Shown here: one piece after another, positions 35,637 through 44,505 of the stretch
Position numbering within the stretch: position 1 is the stretch's first letter
Layout: every line of letters starts with the position of its first letter
Assembly: GCA_021463165.1 (NCBI GenBank)
Contig: JAJTWY010000002.1
Location: forward strand, 62,001 to 126,000
Origin: Pyrinomonadaceae bacterium
GTDB lineage: Bacteria > Acidobacteriota > Blastocatellia > Pyrinomonadales > Pyrinomonadaceae
DNA: 64,000 nucleotides
Direction of reading: 5' to 3'
The notes under the pieces: model-generated
Seen by the model: only the letters and a program-made list of their open reading frames with translations
Told to the model about the DNA's origin: nothing
Database searches by the model: none
Translations under genes and position numbers: made by a program

Positions 35637-37565
35637 TCAGGAGGCCGTCGAACCGGACACCACCGGGGCGAGTGTCGTAAGCAGGGTCTCGGCCGAAAAT
35701 GGTTTTGAAAGGACCGCGTCCACATTAAGTTCTGTGAGTTCCGCCATCTGCCCGCCGCTCATCAATCCGCTCATGGCAATTATTTTGATCGCCGGTTTCA
35801 TCTTTCTTAGTGCCCTGATCAGCGACGTTCCATCCATATAGGGCATCGCCAGGTCCGTCAGTACGCCGGCGATCTCGGGTCCGTGTTGGGAATAAACAGC
35901 AAGGGCGTTCGTTCCATCAACAGCCGTGACGACCTGATATCCGAAGCGAACCAGGGTGGCCTCCGTTATCTCTCGAATATTGCTTTCATCATCAACAACG
36001 AGGATCAGTTCGCCGTTACCTCGGGGCAGATCGCGAGTATTTGCGACCTCGCTGCTTTGTACCGCCTGCTCGGCAGCCGGAAAATAGATCGAAAACCGCG
36101 TCCCCTTAGAACGCTCGCTATAAACATTAATAAACCCTCCATGACTACGCACAATGGTCATGGCGGTCGCAAGGCCGAGCCCTGTGCCCTTTCCAACCTC
36201 TTTCGTCGTAAAGAACGGGTCGAAGATACGCTCCATTACCTCTCTCCCCATTCCATACCCGGTGTCAGTAATGCTGACCAGATCATAGTTTCCGGGTCGA
36301 GCATCGATGTTCATGCGCGCGTAACTCTCATCAATATAAACATTCTCGACCTTGATCGTGAGCGTTCCGCCGGAGGGCATCGCATCGCGGGCGTTGATCG
36401 CAATGTTCATCAAGACCTGATGTACTTGTGTCGGGTCGGCCAAGATCGGCCAAAGGTCGGAACTGATGTGATACTTGACAGTTATGGACTTTGGAAGCGT
36501 CTGATTCAGGATCTCGATCAGATCCTTGGTAATATGTTTGAGGTGGACGTTATGGCGTTCACCCGCCATTCCGCGGGCAAACGTCAGGACCTGTTTGACC
36601 AGTTGCGTACCCCGCTCAGCGTTCTCCTTGATCATGTCCATCCAGCGAAGGCTTTCAGCATCCGGTTCGCCGAGCCTGAGCATATCGACCGACATCATTA
36701 TCGGCGACAAGATATTGTTCAGGTCGTGGGCAATGCCGCCGGCAAGGGTGCCGATCGATTCCATTCGCTGTGCGCGAAACAACTGCTCCTGTGTTCGTTT
36801 TTTATCAGTTATGTCGGTGTTGATGACCAGATAATACGCCGGATCGCCTGCTTCGCTACGCACGCGGGTCCAGCGGCTCTCAACAATTATCTGTTCACCA
36901 TTTCGTCTTTGATGGCGAAATTCCGCTTCCCATTCATCAGCGTTGTCGAGCCCGCTTCGGGCATGATCGATCTGGTCATCATCACCGGGACATAGAAGTT
37001 CGCCCACGCTTCGCCCGAGAGCCTCGGCCGAGGTCCACCCGTATTCACGTTCTGCACTCTTATTCCAATAGATCGTCCGAAAGTCCAGGTCACAAACCAG
37101 GATCGCGTCGCGAACGCTGTCGAGCAGGGATGCTTGTTGACGAATTCGCTCCTCGGCCAGCTTTCGCTCGGTTATCTCGTGTCGGATCGCAACGTACTGG
37201 AACGGCTTTCCATCATCGTTCAGAAACGGGACGATCGTCGTATCAACCCAATAGAGCGAGCCGTCTTTTGCCCGATTTCGCAGATCGCCGCGCCAGATAT
37301 TGCCCGAAGCGATCGTCGTCCAGATACTTCGGATGAATTCCTTCGAGTGATACCCCGAATTTATGATCCGGTGATCCTGGCCGATCAATTCCTCGCGAGC
37401 GTATTTTGAGACGTCACAGAATTTATCGTTGACGTAGTTGATGATCCCGCGCTGATCTGTGATCGCGACGATAGCCGATTCATCGAGGGCATGCTTCAGG
37501 TCGGCCAGCTCTTTATCGAGACGGAGTTTCGCATCCGATCTTTTGGCGGGGCGCTTAGTTGCCAC
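35637..37565 (-). CDS. Hybrid PAS-PAS histidine kinase with C-terminal receiver
   Basis: A 642-aa cytoplasmic kinase with no membrane segments. PAS 1 spans about residues 25-140 and PAS 2 about 145-260. The H-box is [17 protein letters not shown]. The ATPase domain has N-, G1- and G2-type boxes ([26 protein letters not shown]). The receiver is at about 515-635, with the Asp pair in VVDDESN, the phospho-acceptor in LTDLAMPY, and Lys in LSKPFS. The start is GTG, 11 nt inside the preceding regulator gene, so the two are translated together. Confidence 0.94.
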   Translation of the reverse strand: MATKRPAKRSDAKLRLDKELADLKHALDESAIVAITDQRGIINYVNDKFCDVSKYAREELIGQDHRIINSGYHSKEFIRSIWTTIASGNIWRGDLRNRAKDGSLYWVDTTIVPFLNDDGKPFQYVAIRHEITERKLAEERIRQQASLLDSVRDAILVCDLDFRTIYWNKSAEREYGWTSAEALGRSVGELLCPGDDDQIDHARSGLDNADEWEAEFRHQRRNGEQIIVESRWTRVRSEAGDPAYYLVINTDITDKKRTQEQLFRAQRMESIGTLAGGIAHDLNNILSPIMMSVDMLRLGEPDAESLRWMDMIKENAERGTQLVKQVLTFARGMAGERHNVHLKHITKDLIEILNQTLPKSITVKYHISSDLWPILADPTQVHQVLMNIAINARDAMPSGGTLTIKVENVYIDESYARMNIDARPGNYDLVSITDTGYGMGREVMERIFDPFFTTKEVGKGTGLGLATAMTIVRSHGGFINVYSERSKGTRFSIYFPAAEQAVQSSEVANTRDLPRGNGELILVVDDESNIREITEATLVRFGYQVVTAVDGTNALAVYSQHGPEIAGVLTDLAMPYMDGTSLIRALRKMKPAIKIIAMSGLMSGGQMAELTELNVDAVLSKPFSAETLLTTLAPVVSGSTAS

Positions 37566-38964
37566 TTGCTTCAGAACCCGGATCGTGGCCGGCTTTCCTT
37601 AGTTTATATCTCAACTGATCCCGCGAGAGGTCGAGCAGTTCGGCGGCACGCGTAATGTTGCCGCCCGTTCGGTCGTAGGCCTGTTTGACGAGATCGTACT
37701 CGACAGTTTCAAGCGGAATACCGTTCGGCGGCAGAACGTAACCGGTAGCGTTCTCCACGCTGCTTAGTGCTGCCCGGTCGCCTAACATGTCAGCCGGAAG
37801 GTGATTGGCGGTCACTCTCTCACCGTCTTCAAGGATCGATGCCCGCTCGATCACATTGCGAAGTTCACGCACGTTTCCGCTCCAGCGATAGCGTCGAAAT
37901 ATCTGTTCGACCTCAGGCGAAAGGCCGGTCAATGCACGGCCGCGGCGCTTCAGATTGGCCTTTTCGATGTAATATTGGGCGAGCCGGATGACGTCATCGC
38001 CACGGTCGCGCAGCGGAGGAATGTCAACCTGGATGACCGAGAGCCGGAAGTAGAGGTCTAACCGGAAATTTCCCGCCTCGCTCTCCTGTTTGAGATTTCG
38101 ATTCGAGGCCGCGATGATGCGTGCGTTCAGGTGAATGTCCTTGAGGCCGCCGACCCGACGAAATGTCCCTTCCTCAAGTACTCGGAGCAGTTTTGCCTGC
38201 AGCGATAATTCCATCTCACCGATCTCGTCGAGAAATATCGTTCCGCCGCGTGCCTGTTCGAAAAGGCCCTCCTTCCTTTGCTTCGCGTCGGTGAACGCCC
38301 CCTTTTCGTATCCGAAAAGCTCCGATTCGATCAGGTTGGCGGGAAGAGCGGCGCAATTGATGGCCAGATACGGAGCGTCGGCGCGCTCTGATGCGAAGTG
38401 AATTGCCCGAGCGAACAGATCTTTCCCGGTCCCTGTCTCGCCATTCAATAGGATCGAGCTGACGTCCGAAATCGCTACGCGCCGTGCAAGATCGATAGCC
38501 TTTTGCATCGCCGCCGATTCGCCAATTATCTCGTCAAAACTAAACCGACGTTTGCTTTCGCCACGGCTCTGCCTGACCTCGCGTCTTAGTGTACGTGTCT
38601 CCAAGGCATTGCGGAGCGTGACCCGCAGTTCTTCGATCCTGACAGGTTTCCCAATGAAATCATGTGCGCCGCCGCGCAGTGCGGCGACCGTGTTTCCGAC
38701 GTCAACATTGCCGGTTACCATCACGACGATCGTATCGGGGCTGTGCTCCTTGATCTCGTTGAGCACATCGAGTCCGGAACCGTCAGGAAGTTCGATATCG
38801 AGCAGGATAACCTCAGGTTCATACTCGGCAAAAGCCGTGCGTGCGGACGCGACTGTTTCCGCCTCAGCAACATTGTAGCCCCAGGCCCTTAAGGCTTCGC
38901 TTAGGGCCATTCGCACAAACCGGTCGTCATCGACGATCAGTACTTTACCGGACGATACACTCAT
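37555..38964 (-). CDS. NtrC-type sigma-54 response regulator
   Basis: A 469-aa protein. The receiver has phospho-acceptor Asp56 ([11 protein letters not shown]). The AAA+ domain has Walker A GETGTGKD at 175-182 and Walker [11 protein letters not shown] at 241-250. The sigma-54-contact loop reads GAFTDA (222-227) instead of the canonical GAFTGA. The Fis-type HTH is at the C-terminus ([21 protein letters not shown]). It should activate sigma-54 promoters once phosphorylated by the overlapping hybrid kinase. The loop change may weaken or alter sigma-54 contact, although this variant is known in other activators. Confidence 0.94.
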   Translation of the reverse strand: MSVSSGKVLIVDDDRFVRMALSEALRAWGYNVAEAETVASARTAFAEYEPEVILLDIELPDGSGLDVLNEIKEHSPDTIVVMVTGNVDVGNTVAALRGGAHDFIGKPVRIEELRVTLRNALETRTLRREVRQSRGESKRRFSFDEIIGESAAMQKAIDLARRVAISDVSSILLNGETGTGKDLFARAIHFASERADAPYLAINCAALPANLIESELFGYEKGAFTDAKQRKEGLFEQARGGTIFLDEIGEMELSLQAKLLRVLEEGTFRRVGGLKDIHLNARIIAASNRNLKQESEAGNFRLDLYFRLSVIQVDIPPLRDRGDDVIRLAQYYIEKANLKRRGRALTGLSPEVEQIFRRYRWSGNVRELRNVIERASILEDGERVTANHLPADMLGDRAALSSVENATGYVLPPNGIPLETVEYDLVKQAYDRTGGNITRAAELLDLSRDQLRYKLRKAGHDPGSEASGN

Positions 38965-39064
38965 TACTTTGGGTCAGAAGTTCTTAAGCCGATTATATGT
39001 GCCAACACACCGGCAGTCACGCCTCGAACATTCAAAATGGGCCATTTGTATGCCGCAAGCCTGT

Positions 39065-39424
39065 TCAAACGCTTACCGGCTGATCGCCAGATCCAATATT
39101 GAAACGAAGCACGACCGTATTTCCATCGCGATCGGTCACATCGACACCGTCCTCCTCCCCGCTCGTCGAAAGTTTGAAGCCGATCTGCGTGGCGTCCTTT
39201 ACCGACCGGCTCATGCCCTCGAGCGACATTTGAACGGTAGGAAGCCCTTCGTGCCAGTCGAGGTCCAAACCGATAAGCGGCAGTCCATTCTCGAGCCAAT
39301 AGTCGGTCGTACGGCCATTCGCCGACTCAAAAACGCCGATCCTCGTCGGTCGTCCGCTGTTTTGCTGATTGAAAAACTTTACAAACTCCGCCCACTTTTC
39401 TGCACTATTCGTATCCATATTCAT
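39065..39424 (-). CDS. DUF5335-like small protein, copy 1
   Basis: A 119-aa protein with an N-terminal helix (AEKWAEFVKFFNQQN), then beta strands including LPLIGLDLDWHEGLPTVQMSLEGM. This resembles the DUF5335 pattern of short proteins with a helix followed by a small barrel. The family assignment is by pattern only. Its ATG overlaps the stop of the glutamate-cysteine-ligase/CBS gene (ATGA), so it is translationally coupled to it. A second similar protein lies on the other side of that gene. Confidence 0.62.
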   Translation of the reverse strand: MNMDTNSAEKWAEFVKFFNQQNSGRPTRIGVFESANGRTTDYWLENGLPLIGLDLDWHEGLPTVQMSLEGMSRSVKDATQIGFKLSTSGEEDGVDVTDRDGNTVVLRFNIGSGDQPVSV

Positions 39425-41349
39425 GCTCCTCCATTTCTCTGCTGTATCAGCTTCTCCTCGAAAAGCTTCGTCGAAACCGTCAAGAAATCGTGTGCGGTGA
39501 TCAGCCCAACAAGTCGGTCATTCTTGATCACGGGCAGGCAACCGATCTCGCGATCGCGCATAAGGTACAGGGCGTCCAATGTGGGTGTCTCAGGCGTTAC
39601 AGTGATCACCGAGGTATGCATGACATCGCGGACCGCGATCGCCTTGTCCGATTCAAATTTTCCGGCCGCCATGATCTCGATCAGGTCGCGGTGTGAAACG
39701 ATCCCGATCAGACGCCCTGCATCGTCCTCTACAGGGACATGACGGACGTGCCGCCAGTGCATAAGGCTAGCCGCAAGATCGAGGATATCTTCCGGCCTGA
39801 CGGTGAACAGATCGACCGCCATGAACTGCCCGACCGTCTGATAGTTGTCGATCCATTCGGACTGCTTCGGGATTTCGGCGAGTTTCCACGTATGAACCGG
39901 GTCACCCGCAAGTTGGTTGTTCTTCATCTCAGCCGTGAGGGTTCGCATTCTGACATTTTGCTTGGCCCTTTTATCCATCGCGTCCAGCGAATCGAGCATC
40001 CATCTGGCACCGGTTTTTTCGGTCGCCACCCGCGCTTCGATTATGTCGAGAAGGCGGCCCGAATCTGCCGCATCGATGCCCGCCCGATCGAGGCCCCTTC
40101 TGGCTCTCGGAAGCAGCTCTTCGAGGATCACACGGCCAACACGCCGGCTGCTGCCGTCAAAGCCGCGAAGCTGGGCATTCATTCCGTTGCGAGCCACATT
40201 GAAAAAGTTATATTTTGCATCATCAAATGACATCAGCCTTCTGACATCACCATACTCCGACGGCAGTTCGGTCATTAGCCCAAGGAAGAAGGCGGCGTTC
40301 GCCATCTCGTCGACGACGGTTGGCCCGGCGGGAAGATATCTTGCCTCGACCCTTATCCCGGGACGTCCGTCAACGATCCCATAACATGGACGATTCCAGC
40401 GCCAGATCGTGCCGTTATGCAGCCGCCACGCCGACAGCTTCGGGACAATACCGCTGGCAAGCGACCTCAGCGAATTCTCCTCAACGGCCTGTGTCAGCAG
40501 CACCCGAAACCGGATCGCGTCCTCGCGAAGAACCTCGATGATCGATTCATCGACCCATCGGTCGCCGAAGTTCACTCGCGGCGGCTGGTTGCGTTCGCGG
40601 TGGACGGTCGAACGCGTGTCTATCGCATGCTGGAAAAGGGCGATCCGCGTTTCGTACCAAAGCCGATGATTCAGCAGCAGCGGTGCGTTGACCGCCGAGG
40701 CGAGGACGGTGGCCGATATCGCCTGCGCCCAGTTATAGATATTGACAAAATCGCTCGCACCGGTTTGTAGGTGTATCTGAAAACTTGTGTTGCAGAACTC
40801 AATGTACGTATCCTGGAGGATCAACTGCAGTTCGTCGAGACCTTTTATATGTATCGCCCGGTCGTTGCCGTGAAGCTGTGTCACGACCCGGTCGAGCTCG
40901 GAGTATCGAGGATTCGGCGTAAGGTTTTCGGCAGTGAGATCGGTGAGCTGAATGGTAGGCAGGATGCCCGCGAGAACTACGCTCGTGCCGAGCCGTTCAC
41001 CGGCCTGTCGAACCACGTTAAGCACCTCGTTGAGTTCGTTCTCCATGGCTCGAAGACAGCCGCCTTCAGAGTTCCGTGTCGTCAGATTCGCCTCGAGGTT
41101 GAATTTACCGATCTCGGTCGTCAACCTCGGGTCATCCGCCTCGGCCATTATCTCGGTCACGACGGGGGCAGGCCTCATCGCCGAATCAACAAGGAACATC
41201 TCCTGTTCCGCACCGATCCGTCGGACGTTCTCCTCGAACATTCCGCCGTCAAGCATCACCTCGAGCGCTCGCAGATCGCTCAGAACGGCCTGCGTGAACA
41301 CGCGCATCTGCTCGTCGTCGTATTCCCTTGTAACCTTCTTGTCACCCAT
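39421..41349 (-). CDS. Glutamate-cysteine-ligase-like (GCS2) enzyme fused to a CBS pair
   Basis: A 642-aa protein. Residues 1-470 match the GCS2 carboxylate-amine ligase family: GAEQEMFLVD near residue 46, FNLEANLTT, IHLQTG, and RVEARYLPAGPT. These include Glu and Arg residues expected for ATP/Mg and substrate binding. The C-terminal about 150 residues form two CBS motifs (FMAVDLFTVRPEDIL, then VRDVMHTSVITVTPETPTL and CLPVIKNDRLVGLITAHDFL), which usually bind adenine nucleotides. It may make a gamma-glutamyl compound under nucleotide control (inference). It is flanked by two DUF5335-like genes on the same strand. Confidence 0.82.
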   Translation of the reverse strand: MGDKKVTREYDDEQMRVFTQAVLSDLRALEVMLDGGMFEENVRRIGAEQEMFLVDSAMRPAPVVTEIMAEADDPRLTTEIGKFNLEANLTTRNSEGGCLRAMENELNEVLNVVRQAGERLGTSVVLAGILPTIQLTDLTAENLTPNPRYSELDRVVTQLHGNDRAIHIKGLDELQLILQDTYIEFCNTSFQIHLQTGASDFVNIYNWAQAISATVLASAVNAPLLLNHRLWYETRIALFQHAIDTRSTVHRERNQPPRVNFGDRWVDESIIEVLREDAIRFRVLLTQAVEENSLRSLASGIVPKLSAWRLHNGTIWRWNRPCYGIVDGRPGIRVEARYLPAGPTVVDEMANAAFFLGLMTELPSEYGDVRRLMSFDDAKYNFFNVARNGMNAQLRGFDGSSRRVGRVILEELLPRARRGLDRAGIDAADSGRLLDIIEARVATEKTGARWMLDSLDAMDKRAKQNVRMRTLTAEMKNNQLAGDPVHTWKLAEIPKQSEWIDNYQTVGQFMAVDLFTVRPEDILDLAASLMHWRHVRHVPVEDDAGRLIGIVSHRDLIEIMAAGKFESDKAIAVRDVMHTSVITVTPETPTLDALYLMRDREIGCLPVIKNDRLVGLITAHDFLTVSTKLFEEKLIQQRNGGA

Positions 41350-41383
41350 CGAAAGCCTCTGCCGGTCAGGTTGGTCGCGCTGG

Positions 41384-41767
41384 TCACCGGGTCGTGAGTT
41401 CCGCCTTCGGTTCCTTCAACAATTCACGATGCGGTTCGATGAAGGTGATCAAGGTCGTAACGCCATCGGCGTCCTCGATATCGAGTGTGCCGGCCGGCCC
41501 GTGGCCTCGCTCGGCAAATGCCACCTTCGCCGGGTTGCGGATGTTATGGGTCTGATGGTTCTGTGTCCCAAACCCGACCGAAAGCCCGATCGTCTCGGCC
41601 GCCCCTTCGCGTTCGAACGTCAAACCTTGAAAGGGAAGCCTTTCGGACAAGACCTGCGCACCGTTCTCGCCATCGAGAATATGGACCGTCGTCTCCCAAT
41701 CGGCCAGATCATGGCTCAGCGTATCAAAGAACTTCTTCCATTCCGTCCGTTCTACTTCAAGTGTCAT
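41384..41767 (-). CDS. DUF5335-like small protein, copy 2
   Basis: A 127-aa protein starting MTLEVERTEWKKFFDTL with a similar opening helix to copy 1. Strands such as RLPFQGLTFEREG and TIGLSVGFGTQN follow, and the tail is TLITFIEPHRELLKEP. GGAGGT is placed well for the ATG at 41765-41767. The frame is open further upstream, but that part lacks coding character. It is the first gene of the three-gene unit that continues into the GCS2/CBS fusion 34 nt downstream. Confidence 0.65.
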   Translation of the reverse strand: MTLEVERTEWKKFFDTLSHDLADWETTVHILDGENGAQVLSERLPFQGLTFEREGAAETIGLSVGFGTQNHQTHNIRNPAKVAFAERGHGPAGTLDIEDADGVTTLITFIEPHRELLKEPKAELTTR

Positions 41768-42110
41768 AAAGTACCTCCGAGAATGCCCCGCAATCTCTGC
41801 TCCACATCCGTGCAATATCCGTTCCGCTGAATCATCGGCAGACAACCTATTGATAGCACAAGGGTTAGCAGTTTGAGGGTGGGATCCAGGCTGGGGAAAA
41901 TCCCCGACCACCGCGAGAGATCGCGGCTTTTTTCACAGTCCTCGGGGAAGGGATCGATAGCGTTGGGCAACCTGAAAAGGCTCGAGCTCACGCATTCCCT
42001 CTCCAGCGACGTACAATATCTCTGGGCCTCGTAGCGGCTTCTGATTTCCAGTTTGTGGATCGAAAGCGAAGATGCGGCCGCCCCTGTTGTGGAGAAAGAC
42101 GAGATAGTAT
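41768..42110. other. Divergent intergenic region with a possible gene fragment
   Basis: This 343-bp spacer lies between divergent genes and should hold their promoters. A minus-strand frame (41933-42130) has some coding feel (AIYYLVFLHNRGGRIFAFDP) but no start or family. It may be a remnant. No promoter could be placed with confidence. Confidence 0.35.
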
Positions 42111-42896
42111 ATGGCACTTTCGGCCCCCAATACATCTGTTCCTGACGACGGTCGCATGCTGTTACGAGGGTTTAAGCGACTTCTTGTACTTACGGGTGCC
42201 GGCATTTCAGCGGAATCCGGCGTTCCGACGTTTCGAGGTGGTGGAGGTGCGGCGGTTTGGCGAGGAATGCCATTCGAGAGTTTGTCGTCGGCGAGGATGG
42301 TCCAGCACGATCTGCCGCTCGTTTGGGAGTGGTTCGACTACCGACGTGGCATCGTCGCGGGCTGCGAGCCGAATGCGGGGCACCGGGCAATTGCAGATGC
42401 TCAAACAAGCATGTTGTTCGACGATCTGACTCTGGTTACGCAGAATATCGACGGCTTGCATCTCGCGGCAGGCTCGACGGATCTGATCGAATTGCACGGG
42501 AACATCCATCAGGCTCGCTGCCTGTCATGCAATTTTCGGCAAGGCCTCAACGAAATAGATCCGACAGATCGCCCGCCGGTTTGTTCGGAATGCTTTGATT
42601 CGATGCGTCCCAATGTCGTGCTCTTTGGCGAGACGTTGGACGACACTCTTATTCTGTCGGCCTACGAAAAAGCCGCCATTTGTGACGTCTGCCTGGTCGT
42701 TGGAACTTCGGCCGTGGTTTACCCGGCCAACCAGATCCCGGTCATTGCAAAACGAAATGGTGCCGTGCTTATCGAGGTAAACCCGGAAGAGACCGACTTA
42801 ACCCCCACCTGCGATCACTCGATCAGAGGCACCGCCTGCGAGATACTCCCCAGGCTGTTCAGTTCAGTCACCAATCAACAACACCCGGCACCCTGA
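42111..42896 (+). CDS. cobB: NAD-dependent protein deacylase (sirtuin)
   Basis: A 261-aa Sir2 enzyme that removes acyl groups from lysine with NAD. Motifs: GAGISAESGVPTFR, TQNIDGLH, catalytic His in ELHGN, and four zinc cysteines (ARCLSC and PVCSEC). The NAD site VGTSAVVYPANQ is also present. At the position where desuccinylases carry Tyr-x-x-Arg, the sequence reads FDYR, so the Tyr is replaced by Phe. This points to deacetylation more than desuccinylation (inference). An internal ATG at 42156 is an alternative start. Confidence 0.92.
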   Translation: MALSAPNTSVPDDGRMLLRGFKRLLVLTGAGISAESGVPTFRGGGGAAVWRGMPFESLSSARMVQHDLPLVWEWFDYRRGIVAGCEPNAGHRAIADAQTSMLFDDLTLVTQNIDGLHLAAGSTDLIELHGNIHQARCLSCNFRQGLNEIDPTDRPPVCSECFDSMRPNVVLFGETLDDTLILSAYEKAAICDVCLVVGTSAVVYPANQIPVIAKRNGAVLIEVNPEETDLTPTCDHSIRGTACEILPRLFSSVTNQQHPAP

Positions 42897-42985
42897 GCAT
42901 ACGAACCGGCATCCGTCGCTACCTGTGCGATCTCCCGCAGAACCGGCTCTCAACCCGGGATCTCACCTAGCAAGTCTTGATCAAG

Positions 42986-43061
42986 TGGAGCCACCCGTCG
43001 GATTTGAACCGACGACCTTTCGATTACGAATCGAATGCTCTACCAACTGAGCTAGGGTGGC
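42986..43061 (-). tRNA. tRNA-Thr (anticodon CGT)
   Basis: A 76-nt cloverleaf on the minus strand: acceptor GCCACCC pairs with GGGTGGC, the anticodon loop is TTCGTAA, the T-loop is TTCAAAT, and CCA is encoded. Anticodon CGT reads ACG. Confidence 0.97.
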
Positions 43062-43276
43062 TGATTTTGAAGTTGCGGAGTGGGCCGCATTTCGGTTGAA
43101 CCGAACTTTTGAATATACGTCGCGGCGGATTCTGTGTCAAGGCAGAGAGCGATCATCGAGTTCTCACAGCGTCCTGATCGGCGGACTGATCTTCGTGTTG
43201 AACATCCATCGGCTTGCTGTTAACATAAGTCTCAGATCGTATAACGAACGTTTTATACAGGTGTGACTTTTGACTT

Positions 43277-43807
43277 ATGGACAGAGATTTCATCGACCGT
43301 CTGGATAAGGCTTTCGGCCATATTTCGATGGCCGATGTTGCGAGGCGTTTGGGCACCCCGCACGCAACGGTTCGCAATTATTACAAAGAGGGCCGCCTGC
43401 CGGCTCCTGAGGTTTTGATCAAGATCGCGAACCAAACGAATGTATCCCTCAACTGGCTACTGACCGGCAAGGGAGATATGTATAGCGGTGCCATACCGCC
43501 GGTCGCCATCGGGCGGTTTCTTGAGGAAACGATAAGGGATATCGTTGATCGGCGCCTGGCGGAACATGGCATGATCGGCGGTGTCGCAGAAAAGGCGGCC
43601 GCCGAGTTTGACGTCGCTGATGCTATCGCCCGCCTCGGCGACCCTCAGAGTGTGATGGCCGATTGGTTCAGATTCGAAGGCCGCGAATATCCGTCGGATT
43701 TCGGCGTCGTATTTTTTAGAGGCTGGGAAGGCTTTTCTCCCGAAGAGCGGATCGATGCAATACGTGACGCGAAACGTGTTCTCGACAGGTCGTTAGCGGC
43801 AGGATGA
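43277..43807 (+). CDS. XRE/CI-like transcriptional repressor
   Basis: A 176-aa protein with an N-terminal helix-turn-helix (ISMADVARRLGTPHATVRNYYKEGRLP) typical of CI-type repressors (phage CI N-domain). VSLNWLLTGKGDMY follows. The C-terminal half is helical and has no LexA-type protease residues. It is followed by an ImmA/IrrE-type metalloprotease gene, the usual partner that cleaves such repressors. The start context is weak. Confidence 0.85.
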   Translation: MDRDFIDRLDKAFGHISMADVARRLGTPHATVRNYYKEGRLPAPEVLIKIANQTNVSLNWLLTGKGDMYSGAIPPVAIGRFLEETIRDIVDRRLAEHGMIGGVAEKAAAEFDVADAIARLGDPQSVMADWFRFEGREYPSDFGVVFFRGWEGFSPEERIDAIRDAKRVLDRSLAAG

Positions 43808-43829
43808 ACCGGAATTTGAGCTTTTCCAC

Positions 43830-43858
43830 TTGACATCTTGTTTTGTCTGTGATACAGT
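43830..43858 (+). promoter_or_regulatory. Sigma-70 promoter with operator-like repeat upstream of the metalloprotease gene
   Basis: A perfect -35 TTGACA (43830-43835), a 17-bp spacer and -10 TACAGT (43853-43858) are seen. The inverted repeat GACA-N8-TGTC (43832-43847) overlaps the -35 and spacer. It may be the binding site of the XRE repressor (inference). Confidence 0.65.
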
Positions 43859-43880
43859 CACTAAAACTTGCAACATCCCA

Positions 43881-44324
43881 ATGCGTTTTCTCCTCGAAAA
43901 GATCTCAAAATTGAACATCGGTTGGAATGAGCGGCCACTGGCCGAGTGTGATGCGCACGAGTTTTGCTCCCGGCTCGGCGTTGTTGTCCGGGAACTACCG
44001 ATGGCGTCCGATGGCTTCTATTTTCATGCGCTCGACCGGCACGTTATCGCGGTCAACAGCCGTCTCTCACCGCCCTTGAAACTTAAAGTACTTTTTCACG
44101 AGATCGCACACTTGCTGTTTCATTCACCTGCCTCAGGGCCCGCGGCGGCATTTCATCACATCGGGCGACGCACGCGGCAGGAGGCCGAGGCCGATGTGTT
44201 CGCTCTATGCGCCCTGATCCCGCGTCACCAGCTGCAAATGGAAAACCCGAGTGAACTCATCGAATGTTTCGGTGCGGAGCTATTTGACGAGCGCGTCACC
44301 ATTTTTCGCTCGCATGGCCTATGA
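43881..44324 (+). CDS. ImmA/IrrE family metallopeptidase
   Basis: A 147-aa zinc protease with the motif HEIAHLLFH (HExxH) and the downstream Glu in RQEAEADVFA. The fold and length match the ImmA/IrrE protease core (DUF955). It probably cleaves the XRE repressor encoded upstream, as in ImmR-ImmA modules, to relieve repression after a stress signal. The start is ATG 43881 (MRFLLEKIS). The frame is open from 43830, but the promoter overlaps that part. Confidence 0.9.
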   Translation: MRFLLEKISKLNIGWNERPLAECDAHEFCSRLGVVVRELPMASDGFYFHALDRHVIAVNSRLSPPLKLKVLFHEIAHLLFHSPASGPAAAFHHIGRRTRQEAEADVFALCALIPRHQLQMENPSELIECFGAELFDERVTIFRSHGL

Positions 44325-44505
44325 GTCGCACCTACTGCCGATCAAGCAGCCTGTTGCTCAAAATGTGTGATATACTCATGCGCAAATTTCCCTTTCGCTT
44401 GCCCGGAGGTCGGTCAATGAAGCTACACAAATTCCCTTGCGGTGCTGTGGCTCCAAATGCGATTCCGTGTAGATGTCGCCGCGTCACCAGAGGAGTATTT
44501 CGATC

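Noticed and set aside
35883-36995. 370-codon plus-strand open frame over the hybrid kinase
   Set aside because: Antisense shadow of the kinase, whose H-box, ATPase and receiver motifs are intact on the minus strand.
41933-42130. Minus-strand frame with some protein-like character upstream of the DUF5335-like gene
   Set aside because: No start codon with a ribosome-binding site, no family match, and it sits in a divergent promoter region. At best a fragment.
43277-44324. Prophage or integrative element
   Set aside because: Only the repressor and metalloprotease are present. No integrase, structural or transfer genes are within reach.
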